Assembly (NCBI GenBank): GCA_964471155.1
Contig: CAYYFX010000007.1
Coordinates: forward strand, 1 to 64,000
DNA from: CAYYFX01 sp964471155
GTDB lineage: Bacteria; ARS69
Direction of reading: 5' to 3'
DNA length: 64,000 nucleotides
Made by a program: the position numbers and the translations under genes. Positions 16,448 to 25,891 of the stretch are shown one piece after another (position 1 is the stretch's first letter; each line of letters opens with the position of its first letter). The notes beneath the pieces are model-generated. The model saw only the letters and a list, made by a program, of their open reading frames with translations. It made no database searches and had not been told where the DNA came from.

Positions 16448-18919
16448 GGTTCCCGGATCCGGGTCGACGCGGCGTTCCCGGGTCGGCCTCGGCCCGCGGC
16501 GTCCCTCCGCGGCCGCGAGCGTCACGGCCAGCGCGGCCGCCGCGAGCAGGGACACGGCCGCCCCGGCGGGCCAGCCCGCGGGGCGGTAGCGCATCTCCAC
16601 GAGGTGCGGGCCGCCGGCCGGCACCCGCACGCCGCGCACGAGGCCCCACACCGGGAGGACGGGCGCCGGCGCGCCATCCACGGTCGCGGTCCAGCCCGGG
16701 TCCAGGGCGTCCGCCACGACGACCAGGGCCTCCGCATCCGCCTGCGTGCGCACGAGCAGCCGCTCCGGCTCGTCCGCGAGCAGCTCCAGCGCGTGCGCCT
16801 CGTGCTCGCTCGTCTCCGGGGCGCCGACCGATCCTTCGCCCACCCAAAGGGCCTCGCGCGCGGGATCCAGCCGGCCGGCGGCCAGCCGCGCCGCCATCTC
16901 CGCCCCGGAGACGCCGCGGCCGGCGAAGGCCAGCGTGACGCGCGGCAGCGCCTCCTCGTTGCGCGCGAGCGCGAAGCCGTCGCACGGCACCGGCGTCCAG
17001 CCCGCGGCCGGCGGCAGCGCCGCCCCCACGACGGCGCGCACCGCGAGCGCGTCGAGCAGCGGGTGCTCCAGGGAGCGCGGATCGACGGGTTCCACGATGC
17101 GCCGCCCCGACCAGATCCCCCACGAGAACAACGGCTCGCCCAGGGCCCGCTCCAGCGCCTCGCCGAGCGACCGGTCGGACAGCGCGTTGTAGCCCTGCAG
17201 GTCGCGCAGCGTGTACGGGACGTTGGTGGACGGCGGCAGCACGCTCGAGATCGGGTACGGCCGCACGGGCTGGTCCCGGCCGAAGCGGAGGAAGCGGCCG
17301 CCGCCGCGTTCCTCGTCGGCCGCGAGGAGGGCATGGAGCTGCTCGATGCCGGCCGACGGCGCGAACACGTCCGCGGGCGGGCGGTCGCCCCGGTACGGTG
17401 CGGCGAACGCGAAGAGCTGCGCGGCGGCCGCGGCGAGCGGCAACAGCGCGGCCGCGCGCGAGGCGGGCAGCAGGAACGCGACGCCCGCCGCCGCGGCGAA
17501 GCCCGCGGCCGCCGCCACCCGCGCGGGCACGCGTGCGAGCGTCGCGGGATCGAAGCCGCCGGCCATCGCCTCCGGCGAGGCCCCGAGCCAGCGGGGAAGG
17601 TCGTTCCCGGCGGCGCGCGCGAGCGCGACCGCGGCCGCCGCCGCGACGAGCACGGCGATGCCGTAGATCCGGCGCCCGCGCCCGCCGCGACCGCGCGCCA
17701 GGGCCGCCGCCGCGAGCGCCGCCGGCACGAGCTGCGCCAGCACCACGACGGCGCCCGCGCGATCCAGCCGCGCGAAGTCGAAGCCGGGCAGGAACCGGTG
17801 CGCGAGCTGCGCGGGCGGCGCGCCGAAGGCGATCACCACGCCGGCGACGAACAGCGCGGTGCAGGGCGCCGCCGCCCGCCGCGTCCCGCGGGCGGCCATC
17901 CCGTACAGCGCGAGCACGAGGATCGGCGTGCCGGCGAACACGGAGTTGATCTGCGTGCGCAGGTAGAAGCCGTCGCCGCGCGGGAAGAGCCAGGCCCACT
18001 CGTCGCCGGTGAGCGGCGAGCCGAAGAGCTCCTCGCAGGCGAAGCGCAGCGCGTCGACCGCGTGGAAGGCGCCGGAGGCCACGGTCGCCCATGCGAGCTC
18101 CGCGCGCGCGGATCGCGCCGCGAGGTCCAGCGAGGGCAGCAGCTGCGCCGCCACGAGCGCGACCGCCATCGTCCCCGCGCCCGCGAACACCAGCAGGGTC
18201 CGCACCGGCGGGGGGCGCGGCGCGGCGGCCGTCCCCCACGCCACGACCGCCGCCAGCGCCGCCGCGTACGCCGCGTGCAGCGCCATCTGCGGCTGCCCCG
18301 CGAGGAACGTGCCCGCACCGGCCAGCGCGAGGTACGCGCCCGCGCGCACCGACGGCCGGGTCGCCGCGCGCAGCGCCGCGAGGATCACCCACGGCAGCCA
18401 GCTCGCGGCCGCGAGGAACGGCGGCTGCCCGAAGTGCTTCGCGAAGAACCCGTTCAGCGCGAACACGCAGCCGGCCGCGGCGGCCACGTCGCGCGGCGCG
18501 CCGAGACGCCGCAGCAGGAGCGCCGCGCCGATCCCGCCGAAGGCCGCATGCAGGAACAGGAACACGCCGAGCTGCACGCCCGGATCGACCGGCAGCAGCA
18601 GCCAGTTCGGCGGGTACAGCACGCCGGCCTGCGGATCCGCGAGGAACGGCGCCCCGCAGAACGTCCACGGGTTCCAGAACGGGATGACGCCGCGCACCCA
18701 CGCGTCGTGCAGCATCCACCGCCGCGGGTAGTACGACGTCGCCGAGTCCGGGTTGTGCGAGGGCGCCGCGCGCTCGGCGACGCTCGCCGTCTCCGACCAC
18801 GGCCGCCACCGGTCCATGTTCGCCGTGACCGCGAGGCGCTGCCCGGTCAGCTCGCGCGCGAAGAACACCGCGGCGAACGCCACGATCACGGCGATCATCG
18901 CGGCGGAGCGCGCCCTCAC
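16442..18919 (-). CDS. YfhO-like GT-C membrane protein
   Basis: About 825 residues from a GTG at 18919 that overlaps the upstream stop as GTGA; an ATG at 18898 is the alternative. The first loop after the N-terminal helix carries the YfhO hallmark: NPDSATSYYPRRWMLHDAW, GVIPFWNPWTFCGAPFLADP and LYPPNWLLLP. About a dozen membrane helices follow, then a large extracytoplasmic part (YTLRDLQGYNALSD, the latter region similar to YfhO C-terminal domains) and a final helix. In Bacillus subtilis YfhO is the GT-C enzyme that works with the CsbB GT2 and GtcA flippase in lipoteichoic acid glycosylation. A similar sugar transfer to a surface polymer is inferred here, supported by the GT2 gene 1.7 kb upstream in the same run. 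Confidence 0.8.
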   Translation of the reverse strand: MRARSAAMIAVIVAFAAVFFARELTGQRLAVTANMDRWRPWSETASVAERAAPSHNPDSATSYYPRRWMLHDAWVRGVIPFWNPWTFCGAPFLADPQAGVLYPPNWLLLPVDPGVQLGVFLFLHAAFGGIGAALLLRRLGAPRDVAAAAGCVFALNGFFAKHFGQPPFLAAASWLPWVILAALRAATRPSVRAGAYLALAGAGTFLAGQPQMALHAAYAAALAAVVAWGTAAAPRPPPVRTLLVFAGAGTMAVALVAAQLLPSLDLAARSARAELAWATVASGAFHAVDALRFACEELFGSPLTGDEWAWLFPRGDGFYLRTQINSVFAGTPILVLALYGMAARGTRRAAAPCTALFVAGVVIAFGAPPAQLAHRFLPGFDFARLDRAGAVVVLAQLVPAALAAAALARGRGGRGRRIYGIAVLVAAAAAVALARAAGNDLPRWLGASPEAMAGGFDPATLARVPARVAAAAGFAAAAGVAFLLPASRAAALLPLAAAAAQLFAFAAPYRGDRPPADVFAPSAGIEQLHALLAADEERGGGRFLRFGRDQPVRPYPISSVLPPSTNVPYTLRDLQGYNALSDRSLGEALERALGEPLFSWGIWSGRRIVEPVDPRSLEHPLLDALAVRAVVGAALPPAAGWTPVPCDGFALARNEEALPRVTLAFAGRGVSGAEMAARLAAGRLDPAREALWVGEGSVGAPETSEHEAHALELLADEPERLLVRTQADAEALVVVADALDPGWTATVDGAPAPVLPVWGLVRGVRVPAGGPHLVEMRYRPAGWPAGAAVSLLAAAALAVTLAAAEGRRGPRPTRERRVDPDPGTL

Positions 18920-20604
18920 GGCGCGTCCCCGCGGACGGCCTGCCGCAGCGCCCGCGCGGCCGCGAAGTCCGGGTCCCGCGCGAGGGCCTCGTCCAGCCGG
19001 GCGCGCGCGGCCGCCGGGTCCGCGGCCGCGAGCGCGCGCAGCCAGAGGCTCCACGGCTCGTCCGCGACCCGCGGTTCGGTCAGGATGCGCTCGGCCGCCT
19101 CCGGCCGCCCCGCCGCCGCCTCCGCCGACGCCGCGGACCACGCCGCCCAGCGCGCGCCCGGCACCGGCAGGTGCCGCACCGCCGCGAGCGCGGAGCCGAA
19201 CGCCGCGTGGCGCGGTCCGGGCATCACGTACAGCCCCACCACGACCGGCGCGGCCAGGATCCATGCGCCGATCGCCGCCGCCGCCGCCGCGCCGCCCGCC
19301 GCGCGGAGGCGCCGCGCGGGACCGAGCGCCGCGAAGCCCGCCACCGCGACCACCAGGAACGGCACGAGGGGCTGGTGCATGCGCGTGTGCCCGTACGCCA
19401 CGGCGTGGACGGCCAGCGTGGCCACGAGCCAGACGAGCGCCAGCGAGCGGAACGGCGAGCGCGGCAGCGACACGAGGGCCGCCGGTCCGGCCACGAGCGG
19501 GACGAGCGCCGCCAGCCACGTGAGCAGCACCAGCGCCGCGGCGACCGACGGGGGCGCCGGCCCGTACCAGTCCCGCAGGAGGTGCCGCGGGAGGAAGAAG
19601 TCCGGCGCCCACAGCGCGGCCAGCCGCCGCGGGACGCGCTCCAGGAAGGCCGCGGGATCCGCGCGGATGCTCGCGAGCGCCTCGCGCTTGTACCAGGCGT
19701 CGTCCTCGGCGAACGCCCGCGGATCGGACGCTCCCGCCCCGGCGCGCCGCCCCGGGATCATCGTGCGCCACCCGCTCTCGGGCTGGAGCCGCGCGACGGC
19801 GGGGTCGATGCCGCGCGCGCGCAGCGACGCGCCCAGCGCCTCCGCCGTGCCGTTCGCGGGGTCGAGCCCCACGCTCCAGATCCCCTGCAGGTCGCGCGGC
19901 ACGTGCGGGTTGTTGCCGCTCCAGAGGTTCCACCCCGAGTTCGTGTCGACGATCACCGGCCGGCCCGCCTGCGCCGACGCGAAGATCGCCCACGGCGCGA
20001 TCACCAGCGCGCCGGTCGCCGCCAGCAGCGCGGTCGCGCCCGCCGCGCGCGGACCGCGGCGCAGCAGCAGCCAGGCCGCGGAGACGACCAGCAGCACGAG
20101 CGCGGTGGAGCGGACGAGCGCCGCGAGCCCGAGCGCCGCGCCGGCCGCCGCCGCCGCGCGCCGGCCGCCGGTCTCCCCCGCCACGAGCAGGCGGTCGAAG
20201 CCGAACACGAGGAACGGCGTGAGCAGCGTCTCCGCCCACAGCAGGTGCGAGAACGCCACCGACGACGGGTAGAACGCCGTGAACGCCGCCGCGCCCAGCG
20301 CCGCCCCGTCGCCGAAGCGGCGCCGCGCGAGGCGCCACACGAGCCACGTCGTCGCCACGGACACGAGCGCCTGCAGCACGCGCACGCCCCCGGCCCCGCC
20401 GCCGCCGAGCGCGAGCCCCGCCGCCACGAACGACTGGTAGCCGGGCGCGCGCCAGATCACCGGCGCGGCGCCGTCCGCCACCGCGCGGCCGAAGGCGAGG
20501 AACTCCTCCTCGTCGTACCGCGGCGGCAGGTCGGCGAACGCGAGGGCGAGCGTGACCTTGAGCAGGCCGGACAGGAGGAGGACGGCGACCAGGCGCCGGC
20601 TCAA
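18916..20604 (-). CDS. GT39-family membrane glycosyltransferase
   Basis: 562 residues from a TTG start at 20604 that overlaps the stop of the upstream GT2 gene as TTGA; no ATG/GTG exists nearby and a purine-rich AGGGACGG precedes it. After the first helix comes the PMT/ArnT-type loop DLPPRYDEEEFLAFGRAVAD and IWRAPGYQSFVAAG. About eleven membrane helices follow, with HTRMHQPLVPFLVVAVAGF late in the sequence, as in GT39/ArnT-like enzymes. The last ~80 residues are TPR-like and Ala-rich (AAARARLDEALARDPDFAAA). It probably uses a polyprenyl-phosphate sugar made by the adjacent GT2. Overlaps on both sides (TTGA and GTGA) show tight coupling of GT2, GT39 and the YfhO-like gene. Confidence 0.8.
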   Translation of the reverse strand: MSRRLVAVLLLSGLLKVTLALAFADLPPRYDEEEFLAFGRAVADGAAPVIWRAPGYQSFVAAGLALGGGGAGGVRVLQALVSVATTWLVWRLARRRFGDGAALGAAAFTAFYPSSVAFSHLLWAETLLTPFLVFGFDRLLVAGETGGRRAAAAAGAALGLAALVRSTALVLLVVSAAWLLLRRGPRAAGATALLAATGALVIAPWAIFASAQAGRPVIVDTNSGWNLWSGNNPHVPRDLQGIWSVGLDPANGTAEALGASLRARGIDPAVARLQPESGWRTMIPGRRAGAGASDPRAFAEDDAWYKREALASIRADPAAFLERVPRRLAALWAPDFFLPRHLLRDWYGPAPPSVAAALVLLTWLAALVPLVAGPAALVSLPRSPFRSLALVWLVATLAVHAVAYGHTRMHQPLVPFLVVAVAGFAALGPARRLRAAGGAAAAAAIGAWILAAPVVVGLYVMPGPRHAAFGSALAAVRHLPVPGARWAAWSAASAEAAAGRPEAAERILTEPRVADEPWSLWLRALAAADPAAARARLDEALARDPDFAAARALRQAVRGDAP

Positions 20605-21329
20605 ATCCGTCCCTTGAGATGGATGTCGCGCCACATCGTGACGATCTCGCCCAGCGTGGAGATGATGTGGCTGGGCCGCACGGTGGACTGGCCGGCCGTG
20701 CGCGGGTAGTGCCGCACCCCGATCTCCGTCATCTTCAGGTCCAGCTTCGCCGCCTTCGCCAGGATCTCCGTGTCCACGAAGAACTTCCTCGACTCGATGT
20801 GGATGCGATCGAAGATCTCCCGCCGGAACAGCTTGAACGCGCAGTCCACGTCCCGGACGCGGATGCGGAAGATGACGCGCACCAGCAGGTTGTAGCCCCA
20901 GGAGAGCACGAGGCGCGTGAACGGGTCGAACCGGTAGATGCGGAAGCCGCAGACCAGGTCGTAGTCCTCGATCGCGGGGAGGAAGTTCTTCAGCTCGCGC
21001 ACGTCGAACTGGTTGTCGGCGTCCGTGTAGAAGACCAGCGGCAGCACCGTGGACGTGAACCCCGTGCGCAGCGCCTTCGCATAGCCCTGGTTCACCTCGT
21101 GCACGAGCAGCTTCAGCTTCGGGTAGCGCGGCTTCAGTCCCTCCACGACGGCACGCGTGCCGTCGCGGCTGCCGTCGTCGACCACCAGGATCTCCCAGTC
21201 GTCGAACTGCAGGTCGCGGCACACGGAGTCCACCGACTCCACCTGCCGCGCGATGTTCTCTTCCTCGTTGTACGCGGGCAGAACGATCGCGATGGAGCGA
21301 CCGATCCCCGCCGCCGGCTTCTCAGCCAA
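20601..21329 (-). CDS. GT2 glycosyltransferase, dolichol-phosphate mannosyltransferase-like
   Basis: 242 residues. The GT2 fold is clear: SIAIVLPAYNEEENI at residues ~12-26, WEILVVDDGSRDGT (~44-57), FYTDADNQFDV with the DxD-type metal motif (~100-110), and the DPM1-like VRDVDCAFKLFRREIF (~160-175). It is short and lacks the C-terminal membrane helices of CsbB/GtrB, resembling soluble DPM1-type enzymes. The predicted reaction is sugar transfer from a nucleotide sugar to polyprenyl phosphate on the inner face of the membrane. It overlaps the upstream phosphodiesterase gene by 8 bases and the downstream GT39 gene by 4, so these act in one operon. The donor sugar cannot be told from sequence. Confidence 0.9.
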   Translation of the reverse strand: MAEKPAAGIGRSIAIVLPAYNEEENIARQVESVDSVCRDLQFDDWEILVVDDGSRDGTRAVVEGLKPRYPKLKLLVHEVNQGYAKALRTGFTSTVLPLVFYTDADNQFDVRELKNFLPAIEDYDLVCGFRIYRFDPFTRLVLSWGYNLLVRVIFRIRVRDVDCAFKLFRREIFDRIHIESRKFFVDTEILAKAAKLDLKMTEIGVRHYPRTAGQSTVRPSHIISTLGEIVTMWRDIHLKGRI

Positions 21330-22989
21330 GGTACCCGATCCCCTTCAGGCGCTCGCGGATCTCGCGCGCCGCTTCGTCGGTCAGTCCGCGTCCGTCCCCG
21401 GCGGCGCCGGCCCCGGCCGGGGGCGCGGTGCGCACGGGCCGCGCCGCGCGCTCGGCGTCCGTGAACGCCTCCTCGAGCACGCGGCCGTCGAAGTCCGAGG
21501 GGACCCCGAGACCCAGATGGTGCAGGATCGTGGGCGCCACGTCGATGAGCTTCGCGCCCGCGAGCGCCGTCCCGGCGCGCACCCCCTCGCCCCGGAGGAA
21601 GAGGATGCCGTCCATCCGGTGGTCGCCGGAGTTGCCGTAGGCGCGCTCGACGAACCGGTGCGACGTGAAGTCCACCGTGCCCAGCGCCTTGTGCCGCATG
21701 TCCCGGGGCAGGAAGGTCAGCTCCGGCGCGCGGTCGAGGTACGGGCCCTCGTACAGGTCCTCCTTGCGCCAGATCTCCCCGATCAGCGGGCCCTCGCCGT
21801 CCGGGTCCGGGATGGCGCGGAGCGCCGCCTCGATCTCCGCGAGGACGGCGGGAGCCTCCGCCGGCTCCACGATCCCTTCGGGCTCCCGGCCCTTCAGGTT
21901 CAGGAAGATCTGCCCGTAGTTCCCCTTCGAGTACGCCCTGGTCCGCGACCAGTCCACGTCGTGCAGCGAGAGGAAGAGGCGGTTGATCCGTTCGATGAGC
22001 CGCTTGCGCGTGCCCACGCCCGCGGCCAGCCGCATCCGCGCGAACCCGGCCTTCATCGCGAGCCGGTAGCCCGCGGCCGGGGACAGCCCCAGCTCGAACA
22101 ACGACCGCCGCACGAGCGTGGCCGCGCGCGGCTTCAGCTTCAGGAAGCCGGCGCGCAGGAGCCACACGTTGAACACGAGGAAGTTGTGGATGGGCCCGAA
22201 GCCGTGGTCCGAGAGGACGCAGACCGTGGCGTCGCCCGCCGCCTGCATCCACTCGCCGCACACCGCGTCCACGCGCCGCCAGTACGCCAGGCAGCGGTCG
22301 CGCAGGATCACCGCCTCGGCGGGATCGTGCATGGGGTGGCGCTCGTCCAGCACGTGCCAGAGCTCGTGCCCGAAGCGGTCCGTGCCCCAGACGTGCAGCA
22401 TCGCGAAATCCCACGGCTTGTTGCGCAGCAGCCACAGGTTCGCGACGCGGTTCTTCTCCAGCACGCGGTCCAGCTCGTCCACCACCAGGTGCGCGCGCCC
22501 CTTGCGGTACACCTCCACGTGGTACAGCTCGTACGGGCCGGTGGCGGCCTCCACCTCCGCCAGCAGCTCCGGCGGGTACGTGAAATCGCGCGAGCCCATC
22601 GGGGTCAGGAAGTCGCCGACCATGGCCCCGTTCACCGGGATCGGCGGGTACGTCACCGGCACGTTGACCACGAGCACCTTGCGGCCGGCCTCGCCCAGGA
22701 TCTCCCACAGCGTCTTCCCGGCCCGGGCGCGCGCGCTCACCGGCACCTCCTGGAAGCCGCCGGGCTCCCGCAGGAAGAACTCGAAGACGCCGTGCTTGCC
22801 GGGGTTCTTGCCGGTCATGAACGAGCACCACGCCGGCGCCGTCACCGGCGGCACGATCGAACGCAGCGGCCCGCACGCGCCCTCCGCGCGCAGGCGCGCC
22901 AGGTTCGGCATGGAGCCGTCGTCCAGCCAGGGGCCGATGAGGTCGAAGGTGGTGCCGTCGAGCGCGAGGACGAGAACGCGCCGGGACAT
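21322..22989 (-). CDS. Alkaline-phosphatase-superfamily phosphodiesterase, apparently not exported
   Basis: 555 residues starting at the ATG of a TGATG overlap with the upstream gene. Signatures: VLVLALDGTTFDLIGPWLDD (first metal Asp), VTAPAWCSFMTGKNP where the usual Thr nucleophile region reads AWCSFMTG, HVWGTDRFGHELWH (Asp/His metal ligands, residues ~205), VCVLSDHGFGPIH (~260), and a late DVAPTILHHLGL. It lacks a signal peptide, unlike the other two members nearby, so it may act in the cytoplasm or be exported in another way. The C-terminus IRERLKGIGYLG matches the tail of the other two. Position 5' of the GT2 gene suggests a role in the same glycan pathway. Confidence 0.85.
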   Translation of the reverse strand: MSRRVLVLALDGTTFDLIGPWLDDGSMPNLARLRAEGACGPLRSIVPPVTAPAWCSFMTGKNPGKHGVFEFFLREPGGFQEVPVSARARAGKTLWEILGEAGRKVLVVNVPVTYPPIPVNGAMVGDFLTPMGSRDFTYPPELLAEVEAATGPYELYHVEVYRKGRAHLVVDELDRVLEKNRVANLWLLRNKPWDFAMLHVWGTDRFGHELWHVLDERHPMHDPAEAVILRDRCLAYWRRVDAVCGEWMQAAGDATVCVLSDHGFGPIHNFLVFNVWLLRAGFLKLKPRAATLVRRSLFELGLSPAAGYRLAMKAGFARMRLAAGVGTRKRLIERINRLFLSLHDVDWSRTRAYSKGNYGQIFLNLKGREPEGIVEPAEAPAVLAEIEAALRAIPDPDGEGPLIGEIWRKEDLYEGPYLDRAPELTFLPRDMRHKALGTVDFTSHRFVERAYGNSGDHRMDGILFLRGEGVRAGTALAGAKLIDVAPTILHHLGLGVPSDFDGRVLEEAFTDAERAARPVRTAPPAGAGAAGDGRGLTDEAAREIRERLKGIGYLG

Positions 22990-24467
22990 CACTCGAGGGA
23001 CAAGTACACGGGGCTGGACCACGCCATGTCGCCGCGCTCGTCCACACCCCGCAGGTACACCCACGTGGGACCGGTCACCGGCGCCGTCTTCGCGGAGAGC
23101 TCCACCACGTCGGCCGACGCCGGATCGGGGGTGAGCACGGCGAGCGTTCCCCCGGGCGCCACGATCTCCACGCGCGCCCAGTTCGTGGCGGCGCCGAGCG
23201 AGCCGTACACCTCGGCCACGTGCCCCGCCGGCACGCGCAGCCGCGAGCCCATCTGCTTCCCGTCCACCGTGAACTCCAGCAGGAAGCGCGGCCCGGTCGT
23301 GGCGTAGCAGCGGCGCTCGCGCAGCGCGTCCAGCACGGCCGCGCGCGTGAGCTCCTTCGCGAGCACGGCGGTCAGGCCGCCCGGGTACTTGTGCGCCTCG
23401 AACGCGAAGGGGCGAGGGTTGCCCGGCGTGGAGAAGCGCGTGTCGCTGGTCGCGATGAATCCCGGGCGGAAGCCCTTCCCGAGCAGGTCCGCCACGAACG
23501 CCCCGGCGGTCTCGCGCGCGGACGGGCGGTGCGAGCCGGCGCGCTCGAAGATGCCCAGCTCGGACGAGATCTCCACGAGATCCGCGCTCGCGTCGGCCAC
23601 GCCGGCCGGGTCCACCGGCGGGTCGTCCGTGGACCCCGCGGGATGCGGGACCGCGATCACGGTCCCGGCCGGGACCGCCGCGCGCAGCTTCGCGGGCGTG
23701 TCGGCGCCCGAGGCCGGCGTGGGCAGCGACCCCGGCGGCTCGGGGAAGTACACGAGCCGGTTGCCGTACGCGGTCGACGTCCACTCGAAGCCGAGGAGCG
23801 GCACGAAGCGGCCGGCCTCGTCGAACTCCTTCGTGACCTCGGCGATGTCGCGGAACGTGGCGTCGTCCAGCTTCCTGTCCGGCAGCGCGTCGTTGTCCGT
23901 CATCGCCGCGAAGTCGAGCAGCGCGACCGCCTTCGCGTACCACCAGTACACCGCCGGCGCGAACCGCCCGGAGCTGAGATCCGTGTGGCCGTTCAGGTCG
24001 CCCCAGTACACGTTCCACTCCGGTGCGGAGTCCGTCACGACCACCGGGTTCGCCAGCGCCGTGACCGTGTCCCCGGGCACGGAGCCGCGCACGAGCTGCA
24101 CGCCGGGATCCATGAGACGCAGGCCCTCGCCGAGGAGGTCGCCCTGCGGTTGCGGTGCGAACTGGAGCCCGCCGGTCGGGAACTCCGCGCGCCCCTTCGT
24201 TTCCAGGCGCACGCCGCCCTCGAAGTCGTAATCCGGGAGGCCGGCCTGCGTCACCATACGCATCCGGACGGGGAAGTCCTCGCCGGCCCGGATCACGGAG
24301 GGCAGCACCAGATTCAGGTACGTTCCCAACTCCGCCGGGGAGACGTCGTCGCCGGTCTCCGGCTTCGCGCCGGACGATCCCTCGCCCCCGCCGCCGCCGC
24401 AGCCGGCGGATCCCGCGATCCCAAGCGCCAGCGCCCACGCCGTCCACGTCCGCGAACCGAACCGCAT
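22989..24467 (-). CDS. DUF3604/PHP-like metal-dependent phosphoesterase lipoprotein
   Basis: 492 residues from ATG 24467, preceded by GGAGG at ideal spacing. Lipoprotein signal ALALGIAGSAGC followed by a glycine run. After an Ig-like N-terminal part (YLNLVLPSVIRAGEDFPVRM) comes YWGDLNGHTDLSSG (His/Asp cluster, residue ~150), DFAAMTDND, LLGFEWTST, VIAVPHPAGST and FIATSDTRFSTPG: the ordered His/Asp metal motifs of DUF3604/PHP-type phosphoesterases, though canonical H-x-H sites are partly changed. An extracytoplasmic phosphoesterase is inferred; the substrate is unknown. Its stop overlaps the next start (TGATG), placing it in the glycan operon. Confidence 0.75.
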   Translation of the reverse strand: MRFGSRTWTAWALALGIAGSAGCGGGGGEGSSGAKPETGDDVSPAELGTYLNLVLPSVIRAGEDFPVRMRMVTQAGLPDYDFEGGVRLETKGRAEFPTGGLQFAPQPQGDLLGEGLRLMDPGVQLVRGSVPGDTVTALANPVVVTDSAPEWNVYWGDLNGHTDLSSGRFAPAVYWWYAKAVALLDFAAMTDNDALPDRKLDDATFRDIAEVTKEFDEAGRFVPLLGFEWTSTAYGNRLVYFPEPPGSLPTPASGADTPAKLRAAVPAGTVIAVPHPAGSTDDPPVDPAGVADASADLVEISSELGIFERAGSHRPSARETAGAFVADLLGKGFRPGFIATSDTRFSTPGNPRPFAFEAHKYPGGLTAVLAKELTRAAVLDALRERRCYATTGPRFLLEFTVDGKQMGSRLRVPAGHVAEVYGSLGAATNWARVEIVAPGGTLAVLTPDPASADVVELSAKTAPVTGPTWVYLRGVDERGDMAWSSPVYLSLE

Positions 24468-24502
24468 TGCGAGCCTCCGTGCGATCCGCGGGTCGCCCCG
24501 CG

Positions 24503-25891
24503 TCACTTCAGGTACCCGAGGGACTTCAGCCGTCCCATGATCTCGTCGTCCACCGGCGAGGCGACGGGGGCCGCTTCGCGCTGCCGTTCGGTCGAGGGCT
24601 CCCACGACGGGATGGTCTCGACCGCATGGCGCGACCGGAACTCCGCCGTGAACAGGTCCAGGGCGGGCTCCCCGTCGAAGTCATCGGCAACCGGCAGCCC
24701 GAGAGAATAGAGGACGGTGGGGGCAACGTCGACCACCGAACCCGGAGGCAGGTGCGCCCCCTCCGCGAAGCCGGGTCCGTTCACCAGCATCAACCCCTCC
24801 GGCCGGTGCCATCCCGAGCTGGGCCGGCCGGGCATGCGGTTCTCGCGGAACCCGTGGTCCGAGAGAACGAGCAGTCGCACGGAGTCCGGCTCCGCCGCCA
24901 GCACGCGCCCCAGCACGCCGTCCACGCTGGCGTAGGCGCTCTCCACCGCCTGCCCGTACGCGGCCACCTCGGCCGGATCCACCGCCCCGAACCGGTGGGT
25001 GGACGGCTCCCCGTACTTCCAGAAGCGATGGCTCACCACGTCCACGGACGCGAAGTACACGAGGTCCAGCACCGGGCGCTCGCCGTCCGGCGGGTTGCGC
25101 GACAGCTCCAGGTACGCCGCCTCGTACGTGCGGTCCGACGCCCAGGACCAGCGCATCCCCTCGAGGGACTTGGCCGCGTCCTCGGTCGGGGTCTCCGGGA
25201 GCGGCGCGTGCGTGAACCGCGCCTCCACCTCCGCGGCGGTCACGCTGTCCGGCGCCACCTTCAGCCGCTCCAGCACCGGCTGCAGCTCCGCCGGCCACAC
25301 CTGGTGCGGGACGCCGGGGAGCAGCGTGCCCTTGATGGGCCGGTTCGCCGGGTCCGGCCCCCACGTGAAGATGAACGGCGTGTAGGACGACACCATCCAG
25401 CCCTTCACGGGCTCCGCCGGCCACGTGACGAGCCATCCCACCACGCCGACCCGGAGATCGCGCGCGGTGAGCATGTTCCAGAGCGCCGCGGTCCGTCGCT
25501 GGTTCGACGTGACCGGCTGCAGTCTCCCGTCCGGCCCCGGCCCCACGAAGTTCAGCACGCCGTGCCGCTCCGGCAGCACGCCCGTGGCGGCGGAGGTCCA
25601 GATCGAAGGGGACAGGCGTTCCACGCCGTTCGCGTCCGGCGGCAGGGAGTCCAGCGTGCGGCGCGCGCCGTCGCGCATCAGCCGCGCGAGCACGGGCATC
25701 TTGCCGCAGCGCACGAGGGGAAGGGCGCGGTCCCAGTCCGCGCCGTCGATGCCGAAGACGAGCGTGCGCGGCGGCCCGGATGCGGGGGGCCGGGGCGCGC
25801 AGCTCCCGCCCGCGAGCAGCACGCCCGCGGCCATGCACGCGGCGATCGCGCGCCACCGACCCCGGCGGAGTCGCGCGGCGCCGCGGGTCAC
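24503..25891 (-). CDS. Alkaline-phosphatase-superfamily phosphodiesterase lipoprotein
   Basis: 462 residues with GTG start at 25891 overlapping the glyS stop as GTGA. Signal/lipobox MAAGVLLAGGSCAP. Family signatures: TLVFGIDGADWDRALPLV (metal Asp), LSPSIWTSAATGVLPERHG (Thr nucleophile region), VYFASVDVVSHRFWKYGEP (Asp/His ligands), LLVLSDHGFRENRMPGRP, and VVDVAPTVLYSLGLP. The end, EIMGRLKSLGYLK, is the same tail type as in the two other phosphodiesterase genes. An extracytoplasmic phospho- or sulfo-ester hydrolase/transferase is likely. Coupling to glyS probably reflects read-through from the housekeeping operon rather than a shared function. Confidence 0.85.
   Translation of the reverse strand: MTRGAARLRRGRWRAIAACMAAGVLLAGGSCAPRPPASGPPRTLVFGIDGADWDRALPLVRCGKMPVLARLMRDGARRTLDSLPPDANGVERLSPSIWTSAATGVLPERHGVLNFVGPGPDGRLQPVTSNQRRTAALWNMLTARDLRVGVVGWLVTWPAEPVKGWMVSSYTPFIFTWGPDPANRPIKGTLLPGVPHQVWPAELQPVLERLKVAPDSVTAAEVEARFTHAPLPETPTEDAAKSLEGMRWSWASDRTYEAAYLELSRNPPDGERPVLDLVYFASVDVVSHRFWKYGEPSTHRFGAVDPAEVAAYGQAVESAYASVDGVLGRVLAAEPDSVRLLVLSDHGFRENRMPGRPSSGWHRPEGLMLVNGPGFAEGAHLPPGSVVDVAPTVLYSLGLPVADDFDGEPALDLFTAEFRSRHAVETIPSWEPSTERQREAAPVASPVDDEIMGRLKSLGYLK

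Noticed and set aside
15008..20272. A 1754-codon open frame on the plus strand
   Set aside because: It is antisense to the phosphodiesterase, YfhO-like and GT39 genes, with low-complexity Arg/Ala/Gly composition.
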